A DNA stretch of 6,343 bases from Candidatus Bathyarchaeota archaeon (GTDB lineage: Archaea > Thermoproteota > Bathyarchaeia > TCS64), in contig JAOZIG010000170.1 in NCBI GenBank assembly GCA_026014515.1, forward strand, positions 1 to 6,343, given 5' to 3'. The position numbers were made by a program, and so were the translations under genes. Positions 1 through 5,542 of this stretch are shown here, piece by piece (the stretch's first letter is position 1; the number at the start of each line of letters is the position of its first letter). Below the pieces are notes generated by a model. The model saw only the letters and a list, made by a program, of their open reading frames with translations, was not told the DNA's origin and searched no databases.

Positions 1-736
1 TTGCTCCCTTGCGGATACGATAATATGCCCTGATGTAATGGTCCGCATAATAGCTGAAGAGGGGAGTCGCAGCGTACTCGTATATTGCTGCTTGACGTAC
101 CATGGCTCCAGTCATCAATCTGAGAGCAGTCTCATGACAGAACTCACCATTCAGGGGCATCCCTCCATACTTTCTGAGACATGCACGCTTGTTGACGCCA
201 CAGAGAGGCGCCATATCTGTAGCAGTTAAAGCAATAATCCCCCTGTTTTTCGTTGCCGCTATTGCTTGGTCAATAAAGGGGGCTGGTGTACCATATGGGT
301 CAATGTCAACATAGTCGAATCTTCCCCGGGGATAACTGTGAAGAGATAATAGCAGATTCGCGTCAAGCTGACGCAGGTTCACATTGTCAACTAGATTGTT
401 TAACTGAGCGTTCTCACGTGCAAGCCGTAAAGCAGAGGGGCTCAAATCACCCAAGACCATGTTTTCGATTTCATGGGTTTCAAGAAGCAATCTTATGCCT
501 CTTACTCCGCTGCCAGTCATGGGTTCACAGACAGTGACAGGTTGATCCTTTATCTTCTGATAGACCCTGAGCATCAGTACCGCTGTGTCTCTGTTTGTCT
601 TCATAACCGGGTTATAGAATACAGGAGCCTCACTCCTAAGATGCTGTATTGGTTCCCCCGACTCCACATCCAGTTCAGGTACTATTAGTTTGGCTTTCCC
701 CTCTGTAATGGTCTTGGTTGGGAACCCTTTGCTCAT
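1..736 (-). CDS. trm1: tRNA (guanine-26-N2)-dimethyltransferase Trm1, 3' end cut by window edge
   Basis: Reading from ATG at 736-734, the minus strand stays open to the window edge for 245 codons. The family uses S-adenosylmethionine to methylate N2 of guanine 26 in tRNA, in the cytoplasm. Visible signatures, in order: FYNPVMKTNRD at residues 40-50 (Trm1 hallmark), the SAM-binding loop CEPMTGSGVRGIR at 70-82, the acidic strand end GDLSP at 96-100, the catalytic-type motif DIDPYGTP at 144-151, and TATDMAPLCG at 171-180 followed by a KYGG stretch at 189-192. Archaeal Trm1 is usually near 380 residues, so roughly the last third, including the C-terminal tRNA-binding domain, lies outside. The start is 22 bases after the stop of the upstream oxidoreductase gene. 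The gap is pyrimidine-rich with no Shine-Dalgarno and no clear TATA box, so cotranscription is likely. Identity is secure. Confidence 0.95.
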   Translation of the reverse strand, partial: MSKGFPTKTITEGKAKLIVPELDVESGEPIQHLRSEAPVFYNPVMKTNRDTAVLMLRVYQKIKDQPVTVCEPMTGSGVRGIRLLLETHEIENMVLGDLSPSALRLARENAQLNNLVDNVNLRQLDANLLLSLHSYPRGRFDYVDIDPYGTPAPFIDQAIAATKNRGIIALTATDMAPLCGVNKRACLRKYGGMPLNGEFCHETALRLMTGAMVRQAAIYEYAATPLFSYYADHYIRAYYRIRKGA

Positions 737-758
737 AGCTGTTGAAAGAAGGGGGATG

Positions 759-1799
759 TTATTTCAGGATTGCGTCTATGTCTACGCCGATCTCTTCACA
801 TAACGCGTTGATCTCGGTCCAAGTAGTCTCAGGAAGCTCGATCCCCTCCCTCATACGCTGCTCCTTGGTCTCTTTCTCAGGTTCACCGGGCACCATCACC
901 CTTTCCCCTCCCAAAGCAGGCCAGTTCTTAACCTGCTCAAGAAGCCCATCAGTGGTCTTCACGAACTCATCCAACCCGATAAACGCCTCTGGGTTGACTG
1001 CCATCATGAATATACCGTTTGGTGAAGGGGGGATTGAAATTCCTTGAGGTCCAAGTCTAGAGCCGGTTAGAGCTGCGCCTAGAAGCTCACTCACCATCTG
1101 AAGCCCATAACCCTTGTACTCTCCGAAGGGAAGAAGCCAACCACCTTGACGTAGAATATCTGGGTCATCGTTTATCCTGCCATACTGGTCTCGTGTCCAG
1201 TGCTTTGGTATCTTGGCTCCTTTTGCTTTCGCGACGCTGAGTTTACCAGCTGCTACGACGCTTGTAGCGTAGTCTACTAGGAAGGGTATGTCTCCTCCTG
1301 TGGGTACTGATGCGCTGTAGGGGTTTGTTCCGAAGGTCTTGCCTAAGCCGTTGTGAACAGATACTATGGGGTGTCCCACATTTACGTAGAATGTCGATAT
1401 GATCCCCTGTTTCGCCGCCCAGTCTGTATAATAACCGATCCTGCCAATGTGGTTGCAGTTGAATGCTCCAACAGCAGCGACCATGTTCTCCTTCGCCTTA
1501 TCAACGGCGGTTTCTACTAGTTTCTTGGCGGTCATCTGCCCAAAGGTCCAGTTACCATCAATGAAGGCGGTTCCCGGTGTTTCTTTGATTATCTCTGGCT
1601 CTGCGTCTACCTTGATATACCCATCTTTAATCCGGTCACTATACCTGACATAGTAATAGACTCCGTGGCTATCGTGTCCTGCTAGGTTAGCCTCTACTAG
1701 TGTCTCTACTAGGAATGTTGCACGTTCAAGTGATGTGCCCTGTTTGGTGAAAATCTCGATACCAATTTCAGTTAATTTGTCTACTGGGACAGTTATCAT
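759..1799 (-). CDS. LDH2/malate dehydrogenase-type NAD(P)H-dependent 2-oxoacid oxidoreductase
   Basis: A 346-residue protein of the LDH2 family (malate/L-lactate dehydrogenase, not the Rossmann-fold kind). Members reversibly reduce 2-oxo acids with NAD(P)H in the cytoplasm; relatives include ureidoglycolate dehydrogenase, 2,3-diketogulonate reductase and the sulfolactate dehydrogenase ComC of archaeal coenzyme M synthesis. Family motifs are present in order: GHDSHGV at 41-47, NWTFGQ at 83-88, NHIGRIGYY at 116-124 with the conserved His117, KTFGTNPYSASVPT at 154-167, DYATSVVAAGK at 176-186, PFGEYKGYGLQ at 224-234, and VPGEPE at 303-308 near the end. Length is normal for the family and no key motif is missing. 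Substrate cannot be read from sequence. The ATG lies about 26 bp from a TATA-like box, as for a leaderless transcript; Trm1 follows after 22 bp. Its upstream neighbour is threonine aldolase, but no shared pathway is obvious. Confidence 0.9.
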   Translation of the reverse strand: MITVPVDKLTEIGIEIFTKQGTSLERATFLVETLVEANLAGHDSHGVYYYVRYSDRIKDGYIKVDAEPEIIKETPGTAFIDGNWTFGQMTAKKLVETAVDKAKENMVAAVGAFNCNHIGRIGYYTDWAAKQGIISTFYVNVGHPIVSVHNGLGKTFGTNPYSASVPTGGDIPFLVDYATSVVAAGKLSVAKAKGAKIPKHWTRDQYGRINDDPDILRQGGWLLPFGEYKGYGLQMVSELLGAALTGSRLGPQGISIPPSPNGIFMMAVNPEAFIGLDEFVKTTDGLLEQVKNWPALGGERVMVPGEPEKETKEQRMREGIELPETTWTEINALCEEIGVDIDAILK

Positions 1800-1820
1800 A
1801 AAGAAAAGACCCCGGAGGGT

Positions 1821-1830
1821 GGATAAAAAA
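1821..1830 (-). promoter_or_regulatory. TATA-like box for the LDH2-family gene
   Basis: The minus strand reads TTTTTTATCC in the 38-bp gap after the threonine aldolase stop. The centre of its TTTATC core is 26.5 bp from the A of the downstream ATG, which is the spacing expected if transcription starts at or next to the start codon. The same TTTATCC core at the same 26.5-bp spacing precedes the plus-strand small ORF. The T-run could also serve as a terminator for the upstream gene; sequence alone cannot separate the two roles. Confidence 0.5.
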
Positions 1831-1837
1831 GATGGGA

Positions 1838-2863
1838 TTAAATTTTCTTAGCTATGCCTTCAAGGAAGTCTCTGATATCCTCTTCCTCGATACCATAGTG
1901 AGTAACAAGCCTTGTACCCGTACCATAGCCTCTACTCTTCCAGCCTAGATCTGAACACGCCTTGTTCCAGTCCTCTGCAGTCCATCCAATAGAGCTGAAG
2001 TCAACATAGACCATGTTTGTCTGAACATCATTCATGACCTTTATGCCGAGTTTGCTCACGCCTTCTGCAAGTATCTTGGCGTTCTTATGGTCATCAGCGA
2101 GCCTGTCAACCATCTTGGTCAACGCGATCAAACCGGGTGCTGCTATGATTCCAGCCTGCCTCATTCCACCACCGAGCATCTTACGATATTTTCTTGCCCG
2201 TTTCATGACGTCCTCGGGTCCAACTACAAGTGATCCTACTGGTGCTGCCAGTCCCTTGCTGAGGCATATCTGTATAGTATCAGTGTACTGTGCCAGTTCT
2301 TTGACGTCAATATTCAATGCAACTGAGGCGTTGAATACACGTGCACCATCAAGATGAACTCCAAGACCATGTTCTTTTGCTACATCATAGTTTGACTTCA
2401 TCTGCTGGGGAGTCAACGCTATTCCACCATGCATGTTCTGTGTGTTCTCCAGACAGAGCAAGCTTGTTGGAGGATAGTGGATGTTTTCTCGTCTGATGGC
2501 TGCCTCGATCTGCTCGGGTTTCATGTATCCCTTCTCACCGGGGATTGTACGTGCCATGAGTTGCCCCATTACGGCTAAGCCGCCTACCTCGTTGACGTAG
2601 ATGTGGCTCTTCTCATCGAGGATAATCTCATCGCCTCGTTGTGTGTGGGCTAGTACCGCGACAGCGTTTCCCATGGTTCCGCTAGTTACGAATAGAGCTG
2701 CTTCCTTGCCGAATACCTCGCAAGCTGTTGCTTCTAGTTCGTTTACTGTGGGATCGTCTCCATAAACGTCGTCGCCTACTGCTGCTTTGTAGGCTGCTTC
2801 CCTCATCTCTGGGCTGGGTAATGTGACTGTGTCGCTTCTGAAATCTAGGTTCTTTTCAACCAA
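1838..2863 (-). CDS. ltaE: low-specificity L-threonine aldolase (PLP enzyme)
   Basis: A 341-residue fold-type I PLP enzyme. The family cleaves L-threonine or L-allo-threonine to glycine and acetaldehyde in the cytoplasm. Visible motifs: the N-terminal signature DFRSDTVTLPSPEM at 7-20, GDDVYGDDPTVNELE at 30-44, the phosphate loop region SGTMGN at 61-66, EKSHIYVNEVGG at 84-95 with the PLP-stacking His87, LENTQNMHGG at 138-147, HLDGARVFNA at 170-179 with Asp172 and Arg175, and the PLP-lysine motif LSKGLAAPVGS at 201-211 with Lys203. GGGMRQAG at 231-238 follows. Length is normal. The start is TTG at 2863-2861: the in-frame upstream codons to the TAA at 2896-2894 contain no ATG, GTG or other TTG, and the signature begins seven residues later. 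An 11-bp leader identical to that of the MBL gene lies one base before this TTG, supporting the choice. Confidence 0.93.
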   Translation of the reverse strand: MVEKNLDFRSDTVTLPSPEMREAAYKAAVGDDVYGDDPTVNELEATACEVFGKEAALFVTSGTMGNAVAVLAHTQRGDEIILDEKSHIYVNEVGGLAVMGQLMARTIPGEKGYMKPEQIEAAIRRENIHYPPTSLLCLENTQNMHGGIALTPQQMKSNYDVAKEHGLGVHLDGARVFNASVALNIDVKELAQYTDTIQICLSKGLAAPVGSLVVGPEDVMKRARKYRKMLGGGMRQAGIIAAPGLIALTKMVDRLADDHKNAKILAEGVSKLGIKVMNDVQTNMVYVDFSSIGWTAEDWNKACSDLGWKSRGYGTGTRLVTHYGIEEEDIRDFLEGIAKKI

Positions 2864-2864
2864 G

Positions 2865-2902
2865 CTTATCGAGAAAAGAAGTACAATGGTTGCTTAAGGA
2901 AT
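2865..2902 (-). promoter_or_regulatory. promoter and short leader of threonine aldolase, with shared TTCTCGATAAG element
   Basis: On the minus strand a TATA-like TCCTTAAGCA (2900-2891) lies with its centre 32.5 bp before the TTG start. About 25 bp further on, where archaeal transcription normally begins, is TTCTCGATAAG (2875-2865), leaving a predicted leader of some seven bases. The box is itself a near palindrome, TTnCTTAAGnAA at 2890-2901. The same 11-mer with the same one-base gap to the start codon and a TTAA-centred box one base offset precedes the MBL gene. Promoter assignment is inference from spacing. Confidence 0.45.
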
Positions 2903-2921
2903 TTTTCTGTAAACAGACAGG

Positions 2922-3728
2922 TTAGATAGTTTCCGTATAATATAAACAATCTAAACCAGAGTCATACACTCGTTTATTGTGTTTGTCGAATATCGGAGAG
3001 TTTACACAGGCTTTGATACATTTACCGCAGACCTCATCATCCAGACCAAGCCAGTTCATATAAGCCAAACACTGCTCCCTATAATCATCAAGCCTATCCC
3101 GGTGCCTCAGAAAAGAACAGACATCCAAACAACTACTGCATTCACCACAACCGGGGTCCATCTTTTGGGTGGGTATCAGTGGCTCTAATGTAATTACTCC
3201 CGCAAGGCGAATCATACAACTATAGACAGGATTGATGATGAGGCTATTTCTGCCTCTCCAACCAATGCCAGCGTGTTCAGCGTGAACACGGTGACTGACA
3301 ACAGTTGGAAAGTAATCCTTGACTGTGTTTATTTGTGAAGCCATTCCCTCTGATGTGGCGGGTAATGGTGTGCCGTTTACTGCTTTGGCTAGGTTCTTTG
3401 ATGTCTCGTTTAGTGCTTTGTTTAGGTTCTTGTACCATTCAGCGTAGACGTTCCATGATGCTTTATCAAAAACACCATCCTTTGATAGTCCAATGTTTTC
3501 AATGATACCATCAGGATAAGCATATGCGATACTGACAAAGAAACCGTTGTCAATTAGGTTTTGATGATGGTCACCTGTGATCGCCTTTAATCGTTCTTTC
3601 TGAACAGGCATAAGTGTATCAAACACAGGTTCATATCGAGTAATACCAAGAACTCCCCGTAACCCATGTTTTTTAGCGGATTCAGAGAAGAGTCTTCTAA
3701 TTTCAACGGTGTTTTCTGATACACTCAT
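2922..3728 (-). CDS. QueG-like 2x[4Fe-4S] iron-sulfur protein, short form
   Basis: A 268-residue protein related to epoxyqueuosine reductase QueG and the cobalamin-dependent reductase group. Residues 20-190 match the QueG core layout: a VSIAYAYPDG strand at 65-74, a DYFP segment at 138-141 corresponding to the family's VDTAP (Asp138 retained), HAEHAGIGWRGRNSL at 149-163, and a following INPVYSCMIRLAGVIT. A ferredoxin-like module then supplies eight cysteines: CGECSSCLDVC (194, 197, 200, 204), Cys220, and CGKCIKAC (234, 237, 241), enough for two [4Fe-4S] clusters. Full-length QueG is near 350-380 residues with a C-terminal repeat domain for tRNA, which is absent here, and the prolines that usually follow the CxxC modules are replaced by Ser and Val. 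A role in electron transfer or reduction is likely; activity on epoxyqueuosine tRNA is not supported. The ATG has a TATA box about 25 bp upstream. Confidence 0.82.
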   Translation of the reverse strand: MSVSENTVEIRRLFSESAKKHGLRGVLGITRYEPVFDTLMPVQKERLKAITGDHHQNLIDNGFFVSIAYAYPDGIIENIGLSKDGVFDKASWNVYAEWYKNLNKALNETSKNLAKAVNGTPLPATSEGMASQINTVKDYFPTVVSHRVHAEHAGIGWRGRNSLIINPVYSCMIRLAGVITLEPLIPTQKMDPGCGECSSCLDVCSFLRHRDRLDDYREQCLAYMNWLGLDDEVCGKCIKACVNSPIFDKHNKRVYDSGLDCLYYTETI

Positions 3729-3750
3729 AACACTACATAATACGCTAGAG

Positions 3751-3758
3751 GTATAATT
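3751..3758 (-). promoter_or_regulatory. TATA-like box for the QueG-like gene
   Basis: The minus strand reads AATTATAC here. The centre of TTATAC is 25.5 bp from the ATG at 3728, matching the geometry of a leaderless archaeal transcript. No Shine-Dalgarno sequence precedes the ATG, which agrees with leaderless translation. Confidence 0.5.
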
Positions 3759-3773
3759 GGTATCCGCGTTTTG

Positions 3774-3781
3774 GAAAAAAG
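3774..3781 (-). terminator. possible T-run terminator after the regulator gene
   Basis: Minus-strand transcription leaving the regulator gene meets CTTTTTTC, with six consecutive T residues, about 70 bases after the stop codon. Archaeal RNA polymerase can terminate at such runs without a hairpin, and I see no stable stem before it. It lies just upstream of the QueG-like TATA box, which would separate the two genes. Confidence 0.3.
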
Positions 3782-3840
3782 ATGACTAGTCGGCTAGGAA
3801 GCACGTTAAGGTGGACCATATTCCCCTCTCCCCTCACGGA

Positions 3841-3848
3841 TATTATAC
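3841..3848 (-). promoter_or_regulatory. second TATA-like box in the gap before the QueG-like gene
   Basis: The minus strand reads GTATAATA immediately after the regulator's stop codon. Its centre is 25.5 bp from an ATG at 3819-3817 that opens a 24-codon frame ending at 3745, inside the leader of the QueG-like gene. GAGGGGAGAGGGG lies between box and ATG. It may be a distal promoter giving the QueG-like gene a leader of about 90 bases, or a chance AT-rich stretch. Apart from this and the T-run, the 123-bp gap shows nothing further. Confidence 0.25.
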
Positions 3849-3851
3849 AAG

Positions 3852-4625
3852 CTAGTTCACTGGAAGCGATTTTGCCCAATAATACTCAAAAAGATCACGG
3901 CACCATAAGTGAAAATCAGGGTCACTGCTACTGAACCCCCTATAATCAAACTGATTATCGTCCATTGGGAACCCAAGCACAGCTACCTCTTTCTCATTCA
4001 TAGCGATGAAAAGGTTCGCCTCGCTGCTTGTCCGTACATCAAACACACCCCGTAACCTAGCCTCTTTCAGTATCACTCCGACACCGGGCCAGTCTGGTGG
4101 GAACTGGAAGTGTTTTGTCTGCATCAGTCTGAACTCTACCCCACGTTCGGTGGCTGCCTCTAGTTTTGGTAAGGACATCATGTTGTAACGGTCTGTTAGA
4201 CGCCAGATGTATTCCTCAGCTTCATCGATTATGCGTTCAATTAACGCAAACACCACCATAACATCTGATACCATCCGTGATTCATCCAACTCGCATAACC
4301 GTGATATGAATCGTGTTGGTAGAGATGGTATCTTATGGGTTTGATAATAATCTCTGTTGGATGATGCGAATAATAGTCCCTCCGCTTGTCTCAACACCAA
4401 CGCCCCATACTCTGTTAGCGTGTACTCGCCTCTGATGATTTTCTCTATCAATCCATGTTCAGCCAAACGATTCAGATGCCTACTTGACTCCTGTGTGGTA
4501 AGGGATAGCTCTCTCGCGATGTTTGTTACGTTAAGGTCTCTTGTTTTTAATGTTTGAAGTATAATGTATCGATCCTCGTTTGACAGCTCAAAAAGAAGCT
4601 CGTGGAAATGACTAGAAGTCGGCAT
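3852..4625 (-). CDS. winged-helix transcriptional regulator with FilR1/DUF1724-type C-terminal domain
   Basis: A 257-residue archaeal regulator. Residues about 8-80 form an ArsR/MarR-like winged helix: the recognition helix region is ARELSLTTQESSRHLNRL (37-54), followed by the EHGLIEKI and GEYTLTEYG wing (56-74). The remainder resembles the FilR1 middle domain (DUF1724) found in methanogenesis-type archaeal regulators; GFSSSDPDFHLWCRDLFEYYW near the C-terminus (partly at 230-250) is typical. Such proteins bind DNA as dimers and are thought to sense a ligand through the C-terminal domain, but the ligand is unknown. There is no membrane segment. The gene is transcribed divergently from the small Cys-rich ORF, 72 bp away. 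A 16-bp inverted repeat overlies its TATA box, pointing to autoregulation. The ATG start fits a leaderless transcript, with the box centred 24.5 bp away. Confidence 0.85.
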   Translation of the reverse strand: MPTSSHFHELLFELSNEDRYIILQTLKTRDLNVTNIARELSLTTQESSRHLNRLAEHGLIEKIIRGEYTLTEYGALVLRQAEGLLFASSNRDYYQTHKIPSLPTRFISRLCELDESRMVSDVMVVFALIERIIDEAEEYIWRLTDRYNMMSLPKLEAATERGVEFRLMQTKHFQFPPDWPGVGVILKEARLRGVFDVRTSSEANLFIAMNEKEVAVLGFPMDDNQFDYRGFSSSDPDFHLWCRDLFEYYWAKSLPVN

Positions 4626-4643
4626 AACCTTAGTTGATTATTG

Positions 4644-4659
4644 AAACTATAAGTAGTTT
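4644..4659. promoter_or_regulatory. inverted repeat over the regulator's TATA box, candidate operator
   Basis: AAACTA-TAAG-TAGTTT is a perfect 6-bp inverted repeat with a 4-bp spacer. It contains the minus-strand TATA box TTATAG (4652-4647) for the regulator gene. Binding there would block TBP access, which is the usual mode of repression in archaea. The regulator itself is the obvious candidate binder; this is inference from position and symmetry. Confidence 0.5.
4646..4654 (-). promoter_or_regulatory. TATA box of the FilR1-type regulator
   Basis: The minus strand reads ACTTATAGT, with AAAACT on its upstream side as a possible BRE. The centre of TTATAG is 24.5 bp before the ATG at 4625, so transcription should begin at the start codon or a base away. 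It is back to back with the plus-strand box of the divergent small ORF. Confidence 0.6.
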
Positions 4660-4668
4660 TACACAAGA

Positions 4669-4675
4669 TTTATCC
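4669..4675 (+). promoter_or_regulatory. TATA-like box of the small Cys-rich ORF
   Basis: TTTATCC on the plus strand follows ACAAGA, a purine-rich BRE-like stretch. The centre of TTTATC is 26.5 bp from the ATG at 4698, the same core and spacing as the LDH2-family promoter. It supports real, leaderless transcription of the downstream 48-codon frame. Confidence 0.5.
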
Positions 4676-4697
4676 AAATCCATTCAATGCATGTGGT

Positions 4698-4844
4698 ATG
4701 AGTTGCGGAAAATGCAGCGGGAAAGGATGCTGCAGTACATCTGAACCAAAAAACGGTGATACCCCCAAGAATGGTATTGGCACTCTTTTCATCACGTTCA
4801 AGGTGTTTCCATTGAACACCAACGTTGCGTTATTGAGAATATAA
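4698..4844 (+). CDS. small Cys-rich protein with EF-1beta-like tail, possibly a truncated gene
   Basis: A 48-codon ORF and the only plausible plus-strand gene. It begins MSCGKCSGKGCC, with Cys3, Cys6, Cys11 and Cys12 (CxxC plus CC), which could bind zinc or an iron-sulfur cluster or be redox active. A hydrophilic linker (about 13-26) follows. Residues 28-43 (GTLFITFKVFPLNTNV) resemble the first strand of archaeal elongation factor 1-beta, where a G...KV.P....V.L pattern is usual, but the frame stops five codons later whereas EF-1beta is near 90 residues. Support for expression: a TATA-like box at leaderless spacing, divergence from the regulator, and a fit that fills the gap to within 5 bp of the convergent MBL gene's stop. 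It may be a genuine small protein controlled by the neighbouring regulator, or the remnant of a longer gene. I do not recognise a named family. Confidence 0.5.
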   Translation: MSCGKCSGKGCCSTSEPKNGDTPKNGIGTLFITFKVFPLNTNVALLRI

Positions 4845-4849
4845 CTGGT

Positions 4850-5500
4850 TTAACGCGGTCTAGATGCCTGATTATAACTCAGCTTTATGTGACTATTCGC
4901 GTCTTGGAATACAGGGGAACCATGACCGGGAAGCATAATCTCCACATCTAGCTCAGTCATCTTCCGCAGAGACTCGATAATAGCCTCAAGACTCCCACTC
5001 TCCCCATCATAACGCCCATAATAGCCATCTGGGAAGACAGTGTCACCACTGATGAGCATCTTGTGATCAGGGTTATAGAGACACATACTACCTGTTGTAT
5101 GCCCCGGTGTCCAGTAAACAGTAAATGCACCTATGGGAGTCTCGACAATATCTCCCTCATTTACCATTACTAACGCATCTCCAAAACTTGAAGCAATGTA
5201 TTTGGTGTCTTTCTCGTGAACATAGACCTTAGGGTTAGCGTGCTCCAGTATCAGGAAAGCTCCCATAGCGTGATCATGATGAGCGTGAGTGAGAATTATC
5301 TGCTTGATGTTCTCAGGCATCACCCCTAACTCAGCTAGCTGTGGGAATACCGGGTTTGCCCTATTGCCTACCCCCGTATCTACGATTGTGGCTTCCTCTT
5401 TGCCAAAAACGTAGATGTTGCTGCATAATCCATCGCCTACAATAAGTGAGACGTCTTTTAGCTCCGGGTTATAGTTCTCCAACCTGTATATCTGGGGCAT
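4850..5500 (-). CDS. MBL-fold (metallo-beta-lactamase superfamily) hydrolase
   Basis: A 216-residue cytoplasmic protein with a complete metal-binding set. THAHHDH at 71-77 gives the HxHxDH motif (His72, His74, Asp76, His77), TPGHTTGS at 131-138 gives His134, SGDTVF at 151-156 gives the bridging Asp153, and PGHGSP at 191-196 gives His193. IVDTGVG at 39-45 is the usual strand before the first metal motif. The pattern and length resemble the glyoxalase II-like, dinuclear zinc branch, whose members hydrolyse thioesters and other substrates; a flavodiiron-type redox domain is absent. Substrate is not determinable. The ATG is fixed because the 14 in-frame codons back to the upstream gene's TAA contain no other usual start. 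It has its own promoter-like region with an 11-bp leader shared with threonine aldolase, and its end is 5 bp from the convergent small ORF. Confidence 0.9.
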   Translation of the reverse strand: MPQIYRLENYNPELKDVSLIVGDGLCSNIYVFGKEEATIVDTGVGNRANPVFPQLAELGVMPENIKQIILTHAHHDHAMGAFLILEHANPKVYVHEKDTKYIASSFGDALVMVNEGDIVETPIGAFTVYWTPGHTTGSMCLYNPDHKMLISGDTVFPDGYYGRYDGESGSLEAIIESLRKMTELDVEIMLPGHGSPVFQDANSHIKLSYNQASRPR

Positions 5501-5501
5501 A

Positions 5502-5537
5502 CTTATCGAGAAGCCTCTGTGTTGAGGCGTTAAAAAC
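5502..5537 (-). promoter_or_regulatory. promoter and short leader of the MBL hydrolase, with shared TTCTCGATAAG element
   Basis: The minus strand carries a TATA-like GTTTTTAAC (5537-5529), its core centred 31.5 bp before the ATG. Between box and predicted transcription start is an inverted repeat, GCCTC-N6-GAGGC (arms 5513-5517 and 5524-5528), a possible operator. TTCTCGATAAG (5512-5502) ends one base before the ATG and should contain the transcription start. The T-run may also end transcription of the upstream gene, whose stop is only 42 bp before this start. Confidence 0.45.
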
Positions 5538-5542
5538 TTGTC

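Noticed and set aside
742..1047. 101-codon plus-strand open frame
   Set aside because: It is antisense to the well-conserved LDH2-family gene and its translation shows no recognisable motif; the same holds for the plus-strand frames opposite threonine aldolase, the QueG-like gene, the regulator and Trm1.
1799..1838. Threonine aldolase and LDH2-family enzyme as one dedicated pathway
   Set aside because: Adjacency alone is weak; each has its own promoter-like region and no product of one is a clear substrate of the other.
2906..2917. CTGTAAACAG palindrome after the QueG-like gene as a terminator hairpin
   Set aside because: Arms are only 4 bp and no T-run follows in the direction of transcription.
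3784..3791. GACTAGTC palindrome as an operator
   Set aside because: An 8-bp palindrome is expected by chance in a window of this size and it is not placed at a promoter element.
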